A DNA stretch of 64,000 nucleotides. Source: JAVBNH01 sp031551635 (GTDB taxonomy: Bacteria > Bacillota > Clostridia > Oscillospirales > Acutalibacteraceae). The DNA is taken from the NCBI GenBank assembly GCA_031551635.1, contig JAVBNH010000007.1, forward strand, positions 1 through 64,000, read 5' to 3'. Positions within the stretch are counted from its first letter, which is position 1. Every line of letters begins with the position of its first letter. Position numbers and translations under genes: made by a program. The notes beneath the pieces were generated by a model, which did no database searches, was not told the DNA's origin, and saw only the letters and a program-made list of their open reading frames with translations. Of the stretch, positions 7,556 to 16,661 are shown piece after piece.

Positions 7556-10315
7556 TTATTTAATGAAAGCGATGACATCAGCTGCAGTAATAACACGAGC
7601 GGCAAGGAAGTTTGCAATTTCAGTATTAATACTGGTGAAATCAATACCGCTGAGAATATCGTCAACATTCTGAAGGAATGCAGCGTCATCAATTTCTGCG
7701 CCAAGGAGATCTTCTATAATGCTTCTGATGTAGTCATCACCCAGAGCAAGCCCTATAGCTTTTTCGATTAAGCCGTCAATACCAAGGTCTGCGAGGTCAG
7801 ATGTGATGTCGGCAACAAGCCTATCTGTAATGAGCATCGGCAGAAGTAAATCAAGATAGTCGTCATCAGTAGCTGTGGGGTCAGCGATTAAAGCAAGAAC
7901 AGCCTGGACATCTTCTTCGTCAGCTAATTCAACAAAAGCATCAATAATAGCAGGAATATAGATGTTCTTTAAGTTTTCGACATCTGGGTCTCCTATAGAA
8001 TCAATCAGACCATTAAGCATTTCGATAAGAGAGTCCAATAAATCCTTCAACTCACCTGCGTCTATGTCAGCTGTAATACCGACAAGCAATCCTTTTGCAA
8101 AACTTTTGACATCAGCAGTATCAATATCGGATAAAGCGTCAGCAACAGCGGAAGCTATAACTTCAGCAGGAGCAGATGTTTCGGGCTCTGTGGGCTCTTC
8201 AGAAGTGGGTTCTGTGGGCTCTTCTGAAGTGGGCTCTGTGGGCTCTTCAGCAGTTCCGAAAAGAGCGTCTAAAATCCAAGCTCTGATTTCGTCATTAATT
8301 GTGTCCTGGTTAACGTTTATATACCAGCCAATAAACTCATTATCAAGATCCTCGGGAAGGAATGTGTCAATTAAACCGTTAACAAATTCCTGAAGCTGCT
8401 CAGCTGTGAAATCTTCACCGGCTAAATCGTTGATTACAGCCATGATAGCGTCAGCAAATGCAGGATTGTTAAGGATGCTGTCAAGTCCGTCCTTGATAGT
8501 GGCGGCAATGCCGTTAACTAAGAAGTTATCGAGAGTCTCATCAAGGAAATTATCTGTAAGAAGAAGAGGAAGAACCGCAGTGATTATTTCGGGAGCTGAA
8601 GCGCCGTCAGCAATCATATCAGCGATTTCCTGGATGTCATCGGGATTTGCCCATGAAGCGATAGCGTCAACAATACCCGGAAGCATTGCTTCGATGTTCG
8701 CCCAGTCAGGTGCGCCGAGAGTAGCAATGGCATCAGCAATGAAAGCAAGACCGTCTTTTGCTGCGCCTTCTTCAATGTTAGCGCCAACTTTATCGATTAA
8801 GCCAAGAAGGAAAGCATTTCTGGCTTCGTAAGAAACATCAGCAAGGTCTGCAAGGATAGCGTCAGCGATAATCTGAGCGTTATCAACTGCGGGCTCTGTG
8901 GGTTCCTCTGTAGGCTCTTCGGTAGGTTCTTCTGTAGGCTCTTCTGTGGGCTCTTCTGTGGGCTCCTCAGTCGGCTCTTCGGTAGGCTCTTCGGTTGTTC
9001 CGAAAAGTGCGTCAAGAATCCAGGCTCTGATTTCGTCGTTGATTGTTTCGAGGTTAACATTTGCAAGCCATGCTGTAAATTCATCATCAAGCTCAGCGGG
9101 AAGGAATTCGTCAACTAAATTGTTAATGAAGTCCTGAAGCTCTTCAGCTGTAAAGTCTTCGCCTGTTAAATCATTGATTATAGCCATGATAGCATCAGCG
9201 AAGTCGGGGTTATTAAGGATGCTGTCGATAGCGTCCTTGATTGTGAAGGCAATGCCGTTGTCTACGAAATTGCCAATTGTCTCCTCAAGGAAAGCATCTG
9301 TAAGAAGGAGAGGAAGAACCGCTTCGATTATTTCGGGAGCTGTAGCGCCTTCAGTAATCATATCAGCGATGTCCTGAACATCAGCGGGATTTGCCCATGC
9401 TACGACTGCGGCAACAAGTCCGGGAATCATATCTTCGATATTAGCCCAATCCTGTGCGCCGAGAGATGCGATAGCTTCGGCTATGAAAGCAAGACCGTCT
9501 TTAGCAGCGCCGTCATTGATGTTTGCGCCTAATTTCTCGATTAAGCCGATAAGGAAAGCGTTTCTGGCTTCAAAAGAAACGTCAGAAAGGTCATCAAGGA
9601 TAGCGTCAGAGATAAGCTTTGCGTTATCAACAGTGGGCTCTGTGGGTTCCTCTGTGGGTTCCTCTGTCGGTTCCTCTGTCGGAGCTTCCGTTGAAGGCTC
9701 TTCTGTCGTCGGCTCTTCTGTCGGAGCTTCTGTTGAGGGCTCTTCTGTTACGAGCTCGGGAATTAATTGAAGCTCAGCTGATACTCTGAGGATAATACGG
9801 GCTTCAGTTGCAAGAACAACGCCGTCAAGGTTGAGGTCAGATGCTATGTAACCGCTTAACTGTTCGGCTGAATCGATGATCTCAAGACAAGCTGAGAATC
9901 TTAATGCCTTACGGGCATCAGCAGCAGTTATTGTGTCGTTCCCAAGAGCGTGACCGCGCTCAAATGCGGGGTGTTCTTCGTCACAACCGCAGAAGAAAGT
10001 GATTTCATCGTCGCCAATTTCGGAAGCAAGAACGAAAGCAGCTTCCATGCAATTGACACAAACCATGTCTTCACATGCACATGTGAACATTCTGAATTCT
10101 TTTTGGCACTTGGAACACTTATAGTTATCAGAATCTTCAACTGCGGACAAAGTCCCGTCGCACTGATAAAGTGTTTTTCCGTCGGCTTCAAAGTAGTTGG
10201 TCGGGCATTTGATGGTTTCCTCAGCTACGGAATCAGCGAACGCCGCAACTGACATGCTTAGTACCATACATAAAGAAATTATGATGGAAAAAGCTTTTTT
10301 CAGATTTTTACTCAT
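7556..10315 (-). CDS. Large secreted repeat protein with dockerin-like module and Glu-Pro-Thr linkers
   Basis: A 919-aa exported protein. It starts with a signal peptide (cleavage predicted after AFA, about residue 27). A Cys-rich zinc-ribbon-like segment follows (about 34-90, several CxxC/CxC pairs). Next is a degenerate dockerin-like pair (about 120-185: ITAADARKALRFSACLE and SDLNLDGVVLATEARIILRVSAEL). Three blocks of about 190-200 aa of helical, acidic sequence then alternate with linkers rich in T-E-E-P. Blocks 1 and 2 are close copies (each ends NDEIRAWILDALFGT); block 3 is diverged. GGAGG 9 bp ahead selects this ATG over one 33 bp upstream. No catalytic motif is recognised. A role in surface adhesion or scaffold assembly is inference only. 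Confidence 0.82.
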   Translation of the reverse strand: MSKNLKKAFSIIISLCMVLSMSVAAFADSVAEETIKCPTNYFEADGKTLYQCDGTLSAVEDSDNYKCSKCQKEFRMFTCACEDMVCVNCMEAAFVLASEIGDDEITFFCGCDEEHPAFERGHALGNDTITAADARKALRFSACLEIIDSAEQLSGYIASDLNLDGVVLATEARIILRVSAELQLIPELVTEEPSTEAPTEEPTTEEPSTEAPTEEPTEEPTEEPTEPTVDNAKLISDAILDDLSDVSFEARNAFLIGLIEKLGANINDGAAKDGLAFIAEAIASLGAQDWANIEDMIPGLVAAVVAWANPADVQDIADMITEGATAPEIIEAVLPLLLTDAFLEETIGNFVDNGIAFTIKDAIDSILNNPDFADAIMAIINDLTGEDFTAEELQDFINNLVDEFLPAELDDEFTAWLANVNLETINDEIRAWILDALFGTTEEPTEEPTEEPTEEPTEEPTEEPTEEPTEEPTEPAVDNAQIIADAILADLADVSYEARNAFLLGLIDKVGANIEEGAAKDGLAFIADAIATLGAPDWANIEAMLPGIVDAIASWANPDDIQEIADMIADGASAPEIITAVLPLLLTDNFLDETLDNFLVNGIAATIKDGLDSILNNPAFADAIMAVINDLAGEDFTAEQLQEFVNGLIDTFLPEDLDNEFIGWYINVNQDTINDEIRAWILDALFGTAEEPTEPTSEEPTEPTSEEPTEPETSAPAEVIASAVADALSDIDTADVKSFAKGLLVGITADIDAGELKDLLDSLIEMLNGLIDSIGDPDVENLKNIYIPAIIDAFVELADEEDVQAVLALIADPTATDDDYLDLLLPMLITDRLVADITSDLADLGIDGLIEKAIGLALGDDYIRSIIEDLLGAEIDDAAFLQNVDDILSGIDFTSINTEIANFLAARVITAADVIAFIK
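8165..8255 (-). repeat. Coding microsatellite, linker 3 of the EPT protein
   Basis: Imperfect units encode SEEPTEPT (24 bp) and join repeat blocks 2 and 3. Confidence 0.7.
8886..9002 (-). repeat. Coding microsatellite, linker 2 of the EPT protein
   Basis: A 12-bp unit encoding T-E-E-P is repeated about eight times. Third positions vary between copies, which shows selection on the protein sequence over an older array. Confidence 0.8.
9628..9765 (-). repeat. Coding microsatellite, linker 1 of the EPT protein
   Basis: Mixed TEEP and STEAPTEEP units join the dockerin-like module to repeat block 1. Confidence 0.75.
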
Positions 10316-10365
10316 TAATGTAAACCTCCATTTGTTTTTAAGCAGCATTAACTGCCTTGTTTCAC

Positions 10366-10394
10366 ATTCTACAACAAAAATCGCATAATGTCAA
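10366..10394 (-). promoter_or_regulatory. Sigma-A promoter of the EPT-repeat protein gene
   Basis: On the minus strand TTGACA (10394-10389), a 17-bp spacer and TAGAAT (10371-10366) lie 51 bp before the start codon. Confidence 0.75.
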
Positions 10395-10529
10395 TACTAT
10401 ATGCTAATATAAATATATTACATATCATGAAAAAGGAGCCAATAAATCCTGTAAAGATAATATAATCAACAATAATGAAAGCTATATAGCTAATTTATGC
10501 ATGAAATAAATAGAAGTATTGGTTAAATC

Positions 10530-12041
10530 TTACAAAATTAAAGAATTTCCGGTCATTATTTCAGGTTTATTAATTTTCATAATTTCAAGCATTGTCGGGG
10601 CTATATCGCACAGCTTCCCGCCCTCACGCAGCCGGCAGGGGTATCTCAAGACACAGAAGGGCACGGGGAAGGTGGTGTGCTGAGTGAAAACCTCACCGTT
10701 ATCCTCAAACATTTTGTCTGCGTTTCCGTGGTCGGCTGTCAGCAGCATAACGCCGTCCATCTCAGCTACAGCGTCTGCAAGCCTTCCTACGCATGTATCC
10801 ACCGCTTCAACCGCCGCGACTGCAGCCTCAAAAACTCCGGTATGACCGACCATGTCGCAGTTAGCGTAATTTATGACAATTACATCATAATAACCGCTTT
10901 TAACCTTTTCAACGACAATATCGGTCACCTCATACGCGCTCATTTCCGGTTGGAGGTCATAAGTTGCGACATTCGGAGAATCAATGAGGATTCTGTCTTC
11001 ACCCGGATAAACCGTTTCTTCGCCGCCGTTTAAGAAAAAAGTGACGTGAGCATATTTTGTGAATTCGGCGATTCTGAGCTGAGTCATACCTTGGGCGCTG
11101 ATTACCGCGCCGACAGGCTGCTCAACGGTCTTTGGAGCGAAAGCCACATGGACATTCGGCATAGTGGCGTCATATTGAGTCATGCATACAAAGTATAAGT
11201 CATTTAAAAGCTCTCTGTGAAAGCCGTTGAAATCAGCGTCGACAAAGGCTCTGGTTATCTCTCTGGCTCTGTCGGGACGGTAGTTGAAGAAAATGAAGCT
11301 GTCGCCGCTGCGCACGGGCTGAGCGCTGACTGATACCGCCGGCAGAATGAATTCATCTGTGACATTTTCGCCGTAGGACTTCTCAAACATAGGCATCGGG
11401 CATTCGAAGCTAACGCCCTCACCCATTGTCATTGCGAGATATGCCTTTTCGACCCTGTCATATTTTTTCTCGCGGTCCATGCAGTAATAACGCCCCATAA
11501 TCGTGGCTATTGTGCCGAAACCCAGCTCCTCCGTTTTGTCATGCAGCTCGCTGATGAAGCCCTTTCCGGAGGTTGGGGAAACGTCGCGTCCGTCCATAAT
11601 ACAATGTATAAAAACATTATAAAAATTATTTTTTTTGGCTGTTTCAAGCAGGGCATAGAGGTGGGTGTTGACGCTGTGCACGCCGCCGTCAGACAAGAGA
11701 CCCATCAGATGCAGATTCGAGCCGTTTTTTTTGCAGTGCTCGATAGCACCTATGATTACTTCATTGCTGTAAAAATCGCCGTCTTCTATTGCGTTGTTGA
11801 TTTTCGGCAAGTCCTGAAATACAACGCGTCCCGCGCCGATATTCGTATGCCCGACCTCACTGTTTCCCATCTGTCCGTCCGGAAGCCCCACGTCGAGCCC
11901 TGACGCGCCGATATAGGTTGTCGGATTTGTTGAAAAAATTTCGTCAAGCCTGGGTGTTTTCGCGGCTTTAATGGCATTGCCCTTTGTTTCGGGATTGTTG
12001 CCGAAACCGTCCATAATACATAATACAATCGGTTTTTTCAT
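10530..12041 (-). CDS. gpmI: 2,3-bisphosphoglycerate-independent phosphoglycerate mutase
   Basis: Interconverts 3- and 2-phosphoglycerate in glycolysis and gluconeogenesis, using two Mn ions. It is 503 aa, typical for the family. CIMDGFGNN at the N terminus holds the first metal Asp. GNSEVGHTNIGAGR (60-73) contains the phosphorylated Ser62. HCIMDGRDVSP, YYCMDREK, the CDMVGHTG motif and LLTADHGNAD supply the remaining metal and substrate residues. AGGAG precedes ATG 12041. It lies downstream of tpiA and pgk on the same strand, but a MITE-like repeat occupies the gap to tpiA and could affect read-through. Confidence 0.95.
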   Translation of the reverse strand: MKKPIVLCIMDGFGNNPETKGNAIKAAKTPRLDEIFSTNPTTYIGASGLDVGLPDGQMGNSEVGHTNIGAGRVVFQDLPKINNAIEDGDFYSNEVIIGAIEHCKKNGSNLHLMGLLSDGGVHSVNTHLYALLETAKKNNFYNVFIHCIMDGRDVSPTSGKGFISELHDKTEELGFGTIATIMGRYYCMDREKKYDRVEKAYLAMTMGEGVSFECPMPMFEKSYGENVTDEFILPAVSVSAQPVRSGDSFIFFNYRPDRAREITRAFVDADFNGFHRELLNDLYFVCMTQYDATMPNVHVAFAPKTVEQPVGAVISAQGMTQLRIAEFTKYAHVTFFLNGGEETVYPGEDRILIDSPNVATYDLQPEMSAYEVTDIVVEKVKSGYYDVIVINYANCDMVGHTGVFEAAVAAVEAVDTCVGRLADAVAEMDGVMLLTADHGNADKMFEDNGEVFTQHTTFPVPFCVLRYPCRLREGGKLCDIAPTMLEIMKINKPEIMTGNSLIL

Positions 12042-12062
12042 TGTGTTTCTCCTGTTTCTCGG

Positions 12063-12265
12063 CTTATACTAACGTGGGTTTGGCTTGCCAAGCCCACAAC
12101 CCAAGTCTTGTTTTTTGTTGAGCTTTCAGCTCACTAAGGTACTAAGTTCAGATAAAAAAGTTGACAGAATTTAGTTTTTTTCTGAACTTAGAGCCTGCTA
12201 ACGTTCATATTTATAGCTTCTTGGAAAATATTTATATCTACTGTTTCATCGGAGTTTGGTATTAA
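12063..12265. repeat. MITE-like interspersed repeat, copy 1 (203 bp)
   Basis: Nearly the same sequence recurs at 25950-26155. It starts TTATACTAACGTGGG, ends GGAGTTTGGTATTAA, and the ends are imperfect inverted repeats (TATACTAA with TTGGTATTA). Inside are three hairpins: GTGGGTTTGGC/GCCAAGCCCAC, GAGCT/AGCTC and TAAGTTCAGA/TCTGAACTTA. The last three bases of the tpiA stop lie in its right end. It has no ORF. Confidence 0.75.
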
Positions 12266-13029
12266 ACGGAAGCCGCTTTTATTATAACACCGAAATCAGC
12301 GGCTTTGAGCGAAGCGCCGCCGATTAAGCCGCCGTCAATATCCTCTTTTGCGAGAAGCTCAGCGGCATTCGCAGCGTTCATTGAGCCGCCGTACTGCACA
12401 ACAAAGCCGTCAGCCGCTTCCTTTGAATAAAGCTCCCCGATTAATTCTCTGATTACATTATTAACCTCATTCGCCTGCTCAGGTGTGGCGGTGAGACCGG
12501 TACCAATAGCCCAGACCGGCTCATAAGCGATAATGATATTCTTAAGCTCCTCAGCGCTCACGCCCTGAAGAGCGACCTTTGTTTGCAGACGGACAACCTC
12601 GTTTGTGATTGAGAGCAGACGCTGTTCCTTGAGCTCGCCGACACAAAGTATGACTGTGAGACCGGCATTAAGCGCGGCTCTCAGTCTGAGAGCTACGGTG
12701 TCGTCTGTCTCGCCGAAGTATTGGCGGCGTTCGGAGTGACCGAGAATAACATAGGGTACACCCATATCAGCGAGCATTTTCGCGCTGATTTCACCGGTGA
12801 AAGCGCCTTTTTCCTCATAATGACAGTTCTGCGCTCCGACTTTTATATTTGTACCCGTCGCAGCTTCAAGAGCCTCATGCAAGTCGATAAAAGGAACACA
12901 TACTACGACATCGCAGCAGGCGTTAAGCGCCAGGGGTTTTATTTCTTCGATAAGCTCCTTTGTTTGCGCAGGATTGTTGTTCATTTTCCAGTTACCTGCG
13001 ATAACTGCTTTTCTAAGTTTTTTGTTCAT
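12262..13029 (-). CDS. tpiA: Triosephosphate isomerase
   Basis: Interconverts dihydroxyacetone phosphate and glyceraldehyde 3-phosphate. It is 255 aa with the complete TIM-barrel signature: AGNWKMNN with the catalytic Lys, GHSERRQYFGE with the catalytic His, and AYEPVWAIGTG with the catalytic Glu and mobile loop. I start at MNKKLRK (13029); the longer frame overlaps pgk. The gap to pgk is 25 bp, so the two are one operon. The stop codon falls in the terminal bases of the interspersed repeat. Confidence 0.96.
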   Translation of the reverse strand: MNKKLRKAVIAGNWKMNNNPAQTKELIEEIKPLALNACCDVVVCVPFIDLHEALEAATGTNIKVGAQNCHYEEKGAFTGEISAKMLADMGVPYVILGHSERRQYFGETDDTVALRLRAALNAGLTVILCVGELKEQRLLSITNEVVRLQTKVALQGVSAEELKNIIIAYEPVWAIGTGLTATPEQANEVNNVIRELIGELYSKEAADGFVVQYGGSMNAANAAELLAKEDIDGGLIGGASLKAADFGVIIKAASV

Positions 13030-13054
13030 GGTATTTGTCAGCCTTTCAGTCACA

Positions 13055-14248
13055 TTATTTCTCATTAATTACGGCAACGCCGGGCAGCTCTTTGCCTTCA
13101 AGGAATTCAAGAGACGCGCCGCCGCCTGTTGAGATATGCGACATCTTGTCGGCAAAGCCGAGCTTCTTGACCGCCGCCGCCGAGTCGCCGCCGCCGATTA
13201 TGGAAACAGCGCCGGAATTCGCGACTGCTGTAGCCACAGCTATTGTGCCGGAAGCGAAATTCTCCCATTCTGAAACACCCATAGGACCGTTCCAGATAAC
13301 CGTGCCCGCGCCGACTATAGCGTCCGCGAAGAGCTTCTGTGTTTCGGGTCCTATATCAAGCCCCATCCAGCCGTCGGGAATCATATCGGAAGGAATAACC
13401 TGCGCTTCTGTGTCACTTTTATATTCTTTGCCGATTTTATTGTCGACGGGGATGAGGAACTTCACGCCCTTAGCCTTAGCCTTAGCCATCATTTCCTTCG
13501 CCAGCTCAACCTTATCATTCTCGCAGATTGATGTGCCGACATTATAGCCGAGCGAAACCATAAATGTATATGCCATGCCGCCGCCGATGATGAGGGTATC
13601 GACCTTGTCGATGAGGTTCTCAATAACGCCTATTTTGTCTGAGACCTTCGCGCCGCCGAGAATGGCGACAAGCGGGCGTTTCGGCTGCTCGAGTGCTGAG
13701 CCGAGGAATTTTATTTCAACCTGCATGAGGTAGCCGATTGCGCTGGGAAGATATGCCGCGACACCGGCGGTTGAAGCATGCGCCCTGTGGGCTGAGCCGA
13801 AGGCGTCGTTTACATACAAGTCCGCCAGAGCGGCGAATTTTTTTGAAAGCTCGGGGTCATTTTTCTCCTCACCCTTTTCAAAGCGAACATTCTCAAGCAG
13901 CATAACATCGCCGTCTTTGAGCTCGCTTGCGAGCTTTACGGCGCATTCGCCGACTACGTCACAAGCCATTTTCACTTCTTTACCGAGAAGCTCCCCGAGG
14001 CGTGCGGCGACAGGAGCAAGTGAAAAATCAGCCTCAAAGCCCTCACCCTTCGGGCGTCCGAGATGTGAGCAAAGAATGACCTTCGCGCCGTTTTTCATAA
14101 GGTACTCGATAGTCGGCAGAGATGCGGAAATTCTTTTGTCGCTGGTGATTTTACCGCCCTCGAGGGGTACATTAAAATCGCAGCGCACGAGCACCTTTTT
14201 ACCCTTAACGTCAATGTCCTCAATTGTTTTCTTGTTTAAAACACTCAT
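13055..14248 (-). CDS. pgk: Phosphoglycerate kinase
   Basis: Makes ATP and 3-phosphoglycerate from 1,3-bisphosphoglycerate. It is 397 aa, the usual length. VLVRCDFNVPL is the N-terminal signature, followed by HLGRPKG and LLENVRF; GPMGVSEWENFASGT and IIGGGDSAAAVKK form the nucleotide site. It leads the pgk-tpiA-gpmI run. The usual upstream gapA is not in this stretch. Confidence 0.97.
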   Translation of the reverse strand: MSVLNKKTIEDIDVKGKKVLVRCDFNVPLEGGKITSDKRISASLPTIEYLMKNGAKVILCSHLGRPKGEGFEADFSLAPVAARLGELLGKEVKMACDVVGECAVKLASELKDGDVMLLENVRFEKGEEKNDPELSKKFAALADLYVNDAFGSAHRAHASTAGVAAYLPSAIGYLMQVEIKFLGSALEQPKRPLVAILGGAKVSDKIGVIENLIDKVDTLIIGGGMAYTFMVSLGYNVGTSICENDKVELAKEMMAKAKAKGVKFLIPVDNKIGKEYKSDTEAQVIPSDMIPDGWMGLDIGPETQKLFADAIVGAGTVIWNGPMGVSEWENFASGTIAVATAVANSGAVSIIGGGDSAAAVKKLGFADKMSHISTGGGASLEFLEGKELPGVAVINEK

Positions 14249-14330
14249 CGTAATATCCCATTCCTTTAATTTAATTTATTAATAAGTATTATTAATCTTT
14301 TTGTCTCAAGTATGCATTTCTCAACCAAAA

Positions 14331-14372
14331 TCTAGAATCTAGAGTCTAGAATCTAGCATCTAGCCTCTGGCA
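14331..14372. repeat. Heptamer tract, TCTAGAN x5-6
   Basis: Six successive 7-bp units (TCTAGAA, TCTAGAG, TCTAGAA, TCTAGCA, TCTAGCC, TCTGGCA). The last two run into the 3' end of the cyclase gene and supply its TAG stop. Confidence 0.88.
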
Positions 14373-14965
14373 CTCCAGAAAATATGGTCGGTGACAAGCA
14401 CGGCGCGGCAGAAGGAGGCTTCCGTCCCGCCAGTTTTTATAGGCTGAGCCATCAAAAAATATTCCCCGGGTTTTACATTTTCGAGGTTTAAGCCTTCAAG
14501 CAGGGCAATATTTTCCCGCAGAAAAGCCTTGTGAACCGCCGTTTGCGCACCGGAAGTCCCGACTGACAACGCGTCAGTGCCAATAAGCTTCGTGTCATAC
14601 ATCGCGAGCTCGCAAGCGCCGGTTTCGTGGAAATAAGCCTTTCCACGGCTTTTAACAAGAATACGCTCCCTCGTCCTGGGGAAATACCTCTCCACATAGT
14701 CGCCGGTAATAGGACCGGGCGGCACCTCGATAATCTCACACTCGCCGATAAACAGGGAAAGCGGCAATCTGTCTATAGATTTGCCGTTTTCGATGAAGTG
14801 GAGGGGAGCGTCAACATGGGTTCCTGTGTGCAGCCCCGCGTGAATAATCGCGAGATTGCAATCGTCTCCGCCGGAAATGCTGTGAAAAATTTCGGCGCTC
14901 GGCGCGGGGTCGCCGGGGTATATGTCACAGTGCAGCATATCCCTCGAAATATCAATAATCTCCAT
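14360..14965 (-). CDS. Cyclase-family metal-dependent hydrolase (kynurenine formamidase-like)
   Basis: A 201-aa protein of the cyclase family. The metal-binding signature HTGTHVDAPLHF (about residues 46-57) is intact, and a conserved His-x-x-x... region near VHKAFLRENIALLEGL follows. Known members hydrolyse N-formylkynurenine, cyclic imides or isatin. Without tryptophan-degradation genes nearby, the substrate is open. The final codons (SARG and stop) overlap a heptamer tract. Confidence 0.82.
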   Translation of the reverse strand: MEIIDISRDMLHCDIYPGDPAPSAEIFHSISGGDDCNLAIIHAGLHTGTHVDAPLHFIENGKSIDRLPLSLFIGECEIIEVPPGPITGDYVERYFPRTRERILVKSRGKAYFHETGACELAMYDTKLIGTDALSVGTSGAQTAVHKAFLRENIALLEGLNLENVKPGEYFLMAQPIKTGGTEASFCRAVLVTDHIFWSARG

Positions 14966-14980
14966 AACAATCCCCCTGGT

Positions 14981-15036
14981 CAGGCTTTACAGGTTTACAG
15001 GTATACAGGTTTGCAGGTTTGCAGGTTTGCAAGTTT
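14981..15036. repeat. Octamer tract, CAGGTTTG/A x6-7
   Basis: Successive 8-bp units (CAGGTTTA, CAGGTATA, then CAGGTTTG three times, CAAGTTTC) fill the gap between the ABC permease stop and the cyclase start. Confidence 0.85.
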
Positions 15037-15040
15037 CGGT

Positions 15041-15871
15041 TTATTTAATATTGATTTTTTTCTCGATTAACTCGCTTGATACTATAAACATCGCGAAGGA
15101 CAGAAGAATCTGGACAAACAGAGGAGTAAGCCCCAGATTAAAGCCGCCCTTTGTATCAATGCTAAGCAACTCATTCGGGTCAAGTATAAGATTCATTCCG
15201 CCGGCTGGGTAGAAAACTATATGCAGGTCGATTAGGTTCTTCACCTGACCGCCGATAAAGGCGAAAAGTCCATAAGTAACAAAGAAAATGAGTATTGTAC
15301 CGATAAGCCCAAGCTTTGAAAAGGGCTTGACGTTCGAAAGCGTCAGGGAAAAAATCACTATCATCGCGAAGACCATTATATAGAGTATAAGCATGACGCC
15401 GATTGAAATTATCGCCGTCTGAACAATTTCTGTCGAAGGCACGACGCCCATGGATATGAGCATCTCCCAGACTGTCGAAAAGCTGACCTCGCCTGTTGTC
15501 TGCTCTGTGTTGAAAATCATAACACCGATAAAGCTGGCGATGAAAATTACCCAGCTCAGCGTAATCCACAGCATCATCGAAAGGAATTTTGAGAGCAGGA
15601 GCGAGCTTGTTGTGACAGGCAGGGAGTTTGTCAGATAACCCCTGTCGCCGAACATTGTTTTTCTGAAATCATTTAGGACGGTGATAATAGTCACAAAAAC
15701 ACCCGCGAAGGCTATCCCCACAACTGCGAGGGAGGCGAAACCGCGTCCCCACATGAAGTCAACAACCAGTGAAAGCCCCATTGCGCCCATAGCGATGAGC
15801 AGGGCGAAATAAATATAGACGACGGTTCTCGCCGCGGATTTGATGTCATTTTTCAAAAGCTTACCAAGCAT
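15041..15871 (-). CDS. ABC transporter permease
   Basis: A 276-aa integral membrane protein with about six hydrophobic helices, an ABC-2-like export permease without a clear substrate signature. AAGGAGG 9 bp ahead fixes ATG 15871, which lies inside the 3' end of the ATPase gene (11-bp overlap), so the two proteins are translationally coupled. DRGYLTNSLPVTTSSLLLSK is typical of the YtrC/ABC-2 permeases that partner small ATPases. Confidence 0.78.
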   Translation of the reverse strand: MLGKLLKNDIKSAARTVVYIYFALLIAMGAMGLSLVVDFMWGRGFASLAVVGIAFAGVFVTIITVLNDFRKTMFGDRGYLTNSLPVTTSSLLLSKFLSMMLWITLSWVIFIASFIGVMIFNTEQTTGEVSFSTVWEMLISMGVVPSTEIVQTAIISIGVMLILYIMVFAMIVIFSLTLSNVKPFSKLGLIGTILIFFVTYGLFAFIGGQVKNLIDLHIVFYPAGGMNLILDPNELLSIDTKGGFNLGLTPLFVQILLSFAMFIVSSELIEKKINIK

Positions 15872-16571
15872 TGCCGATAACCTCCTTAAAAACATCCTCA
15901 ACGGTTTTGTTTTGCTTGCGGATTGTCTCAATGCCCGTATTTATAAGTATTTCGCCGCGCCCGAGCATAAGAATGTGGTCAAAGCTCTGCTCGAGGTCGT
16001 TGACCTGATGCGTTGAGAGCAGAAGCGTCGAATTTTCGGCATAATTTGACATGATAATATCGAGAATAACGCTTCTCGCCGCCGGGTCAACTCCGCCAAG
16101 AGGTTCATCGAGCAGATATAGCTCCGCGCGCCTTGAGAGAACAAGAAACAGCTGAACCTTCTCCTGCATACCCTTCGACATGGTCTTGACCTTCTGCTTT
16201 AAGTCAAGCTCGAAACGTCCGGCGAATTCAAGAGCCTTGACCCTGTCAAAATCAGAGTAGAAATCGGCAAAATAGTCAATGGCATCAATGGTTCTGAACC
16301 ATTCCGCCAGATAGGTTCTCTCTGAGAGATAGGCGGTTTTCTTTTTTGTGTAAACACCCGGTTTATGCGAATCGATGAGCACCGTGCCGCTGTAATCGTG
16401 AATAATACCCGTCAGCACCTTAATAAGCGTAGTTTTACCGCAGCCGTTGGGTCCCAGCAGACCGACAATCTTCCCCTTCGGCAAATCAAAGGATATGCCC
16501 TTCAAAACAAGCTTTTTTTTGTCGTAGGACTTTTTCAAGTCCCTGACCTGAATCAACGGTGTGTTTTCCAT
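15861..16571 (-). CDS. ABC transporter ATP-binding protein
   Basis: A 236-aa ATPase subunit. Walker A is GPNGCGKTT (about residues 39-47), Walker B is LYLLDEPLGGVDP, and the switch His lies in LLLSTHQV. The signature is MSKGMQEKV, the SKGM variant found in YtrB/BcrA-type exporters, rather than LSGGQ. With the overlapping permease it should form a small exporter, for instance of peptides or an antibiotic; no resistance or immunity partner is adjacent. Confidence 0.9.
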   Translation of the reverse strand: MENTPLIQVRDLKKSYDKKKLVLKGISFDLPKGKIVGLLGPNGCGKTTLIKVLTGIIHDYSGTVLIDSHKPGVYTKKKTAYLSERTYLAEWFRTIDAIDYFADFYSDFDRVKALEFAGRFELDLKQKVKTMSKGMQEKVQLFLVLSRRAELYLLDEPLGGVDPAARSVILDIIMSNYAENSTLLLSTHQVNDLEQSFDHILMLGRGEILINTGIETIRKQNKTVEDVFKEVIGNAW

Positions 16572-16630
16572 CAGCGTCCTCCAGTTTCATGAATACTTTT
16601 ATATGCATTGCTATTTCATATTTAAAAATT

Positions 16631-16661
16631 ATTATTATTCATTTTTCATTCTTCATTTGCC
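16631..16661. repeat. Heptamer tract, ATTNTTC x3-4
   Basis: Units ATTATTC, ATTTTTC, ATTCTTC and ATTTGCC overlap the 3' end of the lipase-like gene and encode its last residues and TGA stop. Confidence 0.75.

Noticed and set aside
8898..9137. Plus-strand frame coding for G-S-S-V repeats
   Set aside because: It is the exact antisense of the TEEP linker in the 919-aa secreted protein, with no promoter or ribosome site of its own.
9950..10252. Plus-strand 100-codon frame
   Set aside because: Antisense to the signal and Cys-rich region of the same secreted protein; no recognisable product.
12121..12200. The inner inverted repeat of the MITE-like copy as a plain terminator of tpiA
   Set aside because: The same hairpin recurs in another setting after thiT, so it belongs to the repeat; any terminator effect is secondary.
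14981..15036. Heptamer/octamer tracts as assembly or adapter artefacts
   Set aside because: The units differ from each other and from tract to tract, keep register and lie at many separate sites, which does not look like adapter sequence. Raw reads would still be the final check.
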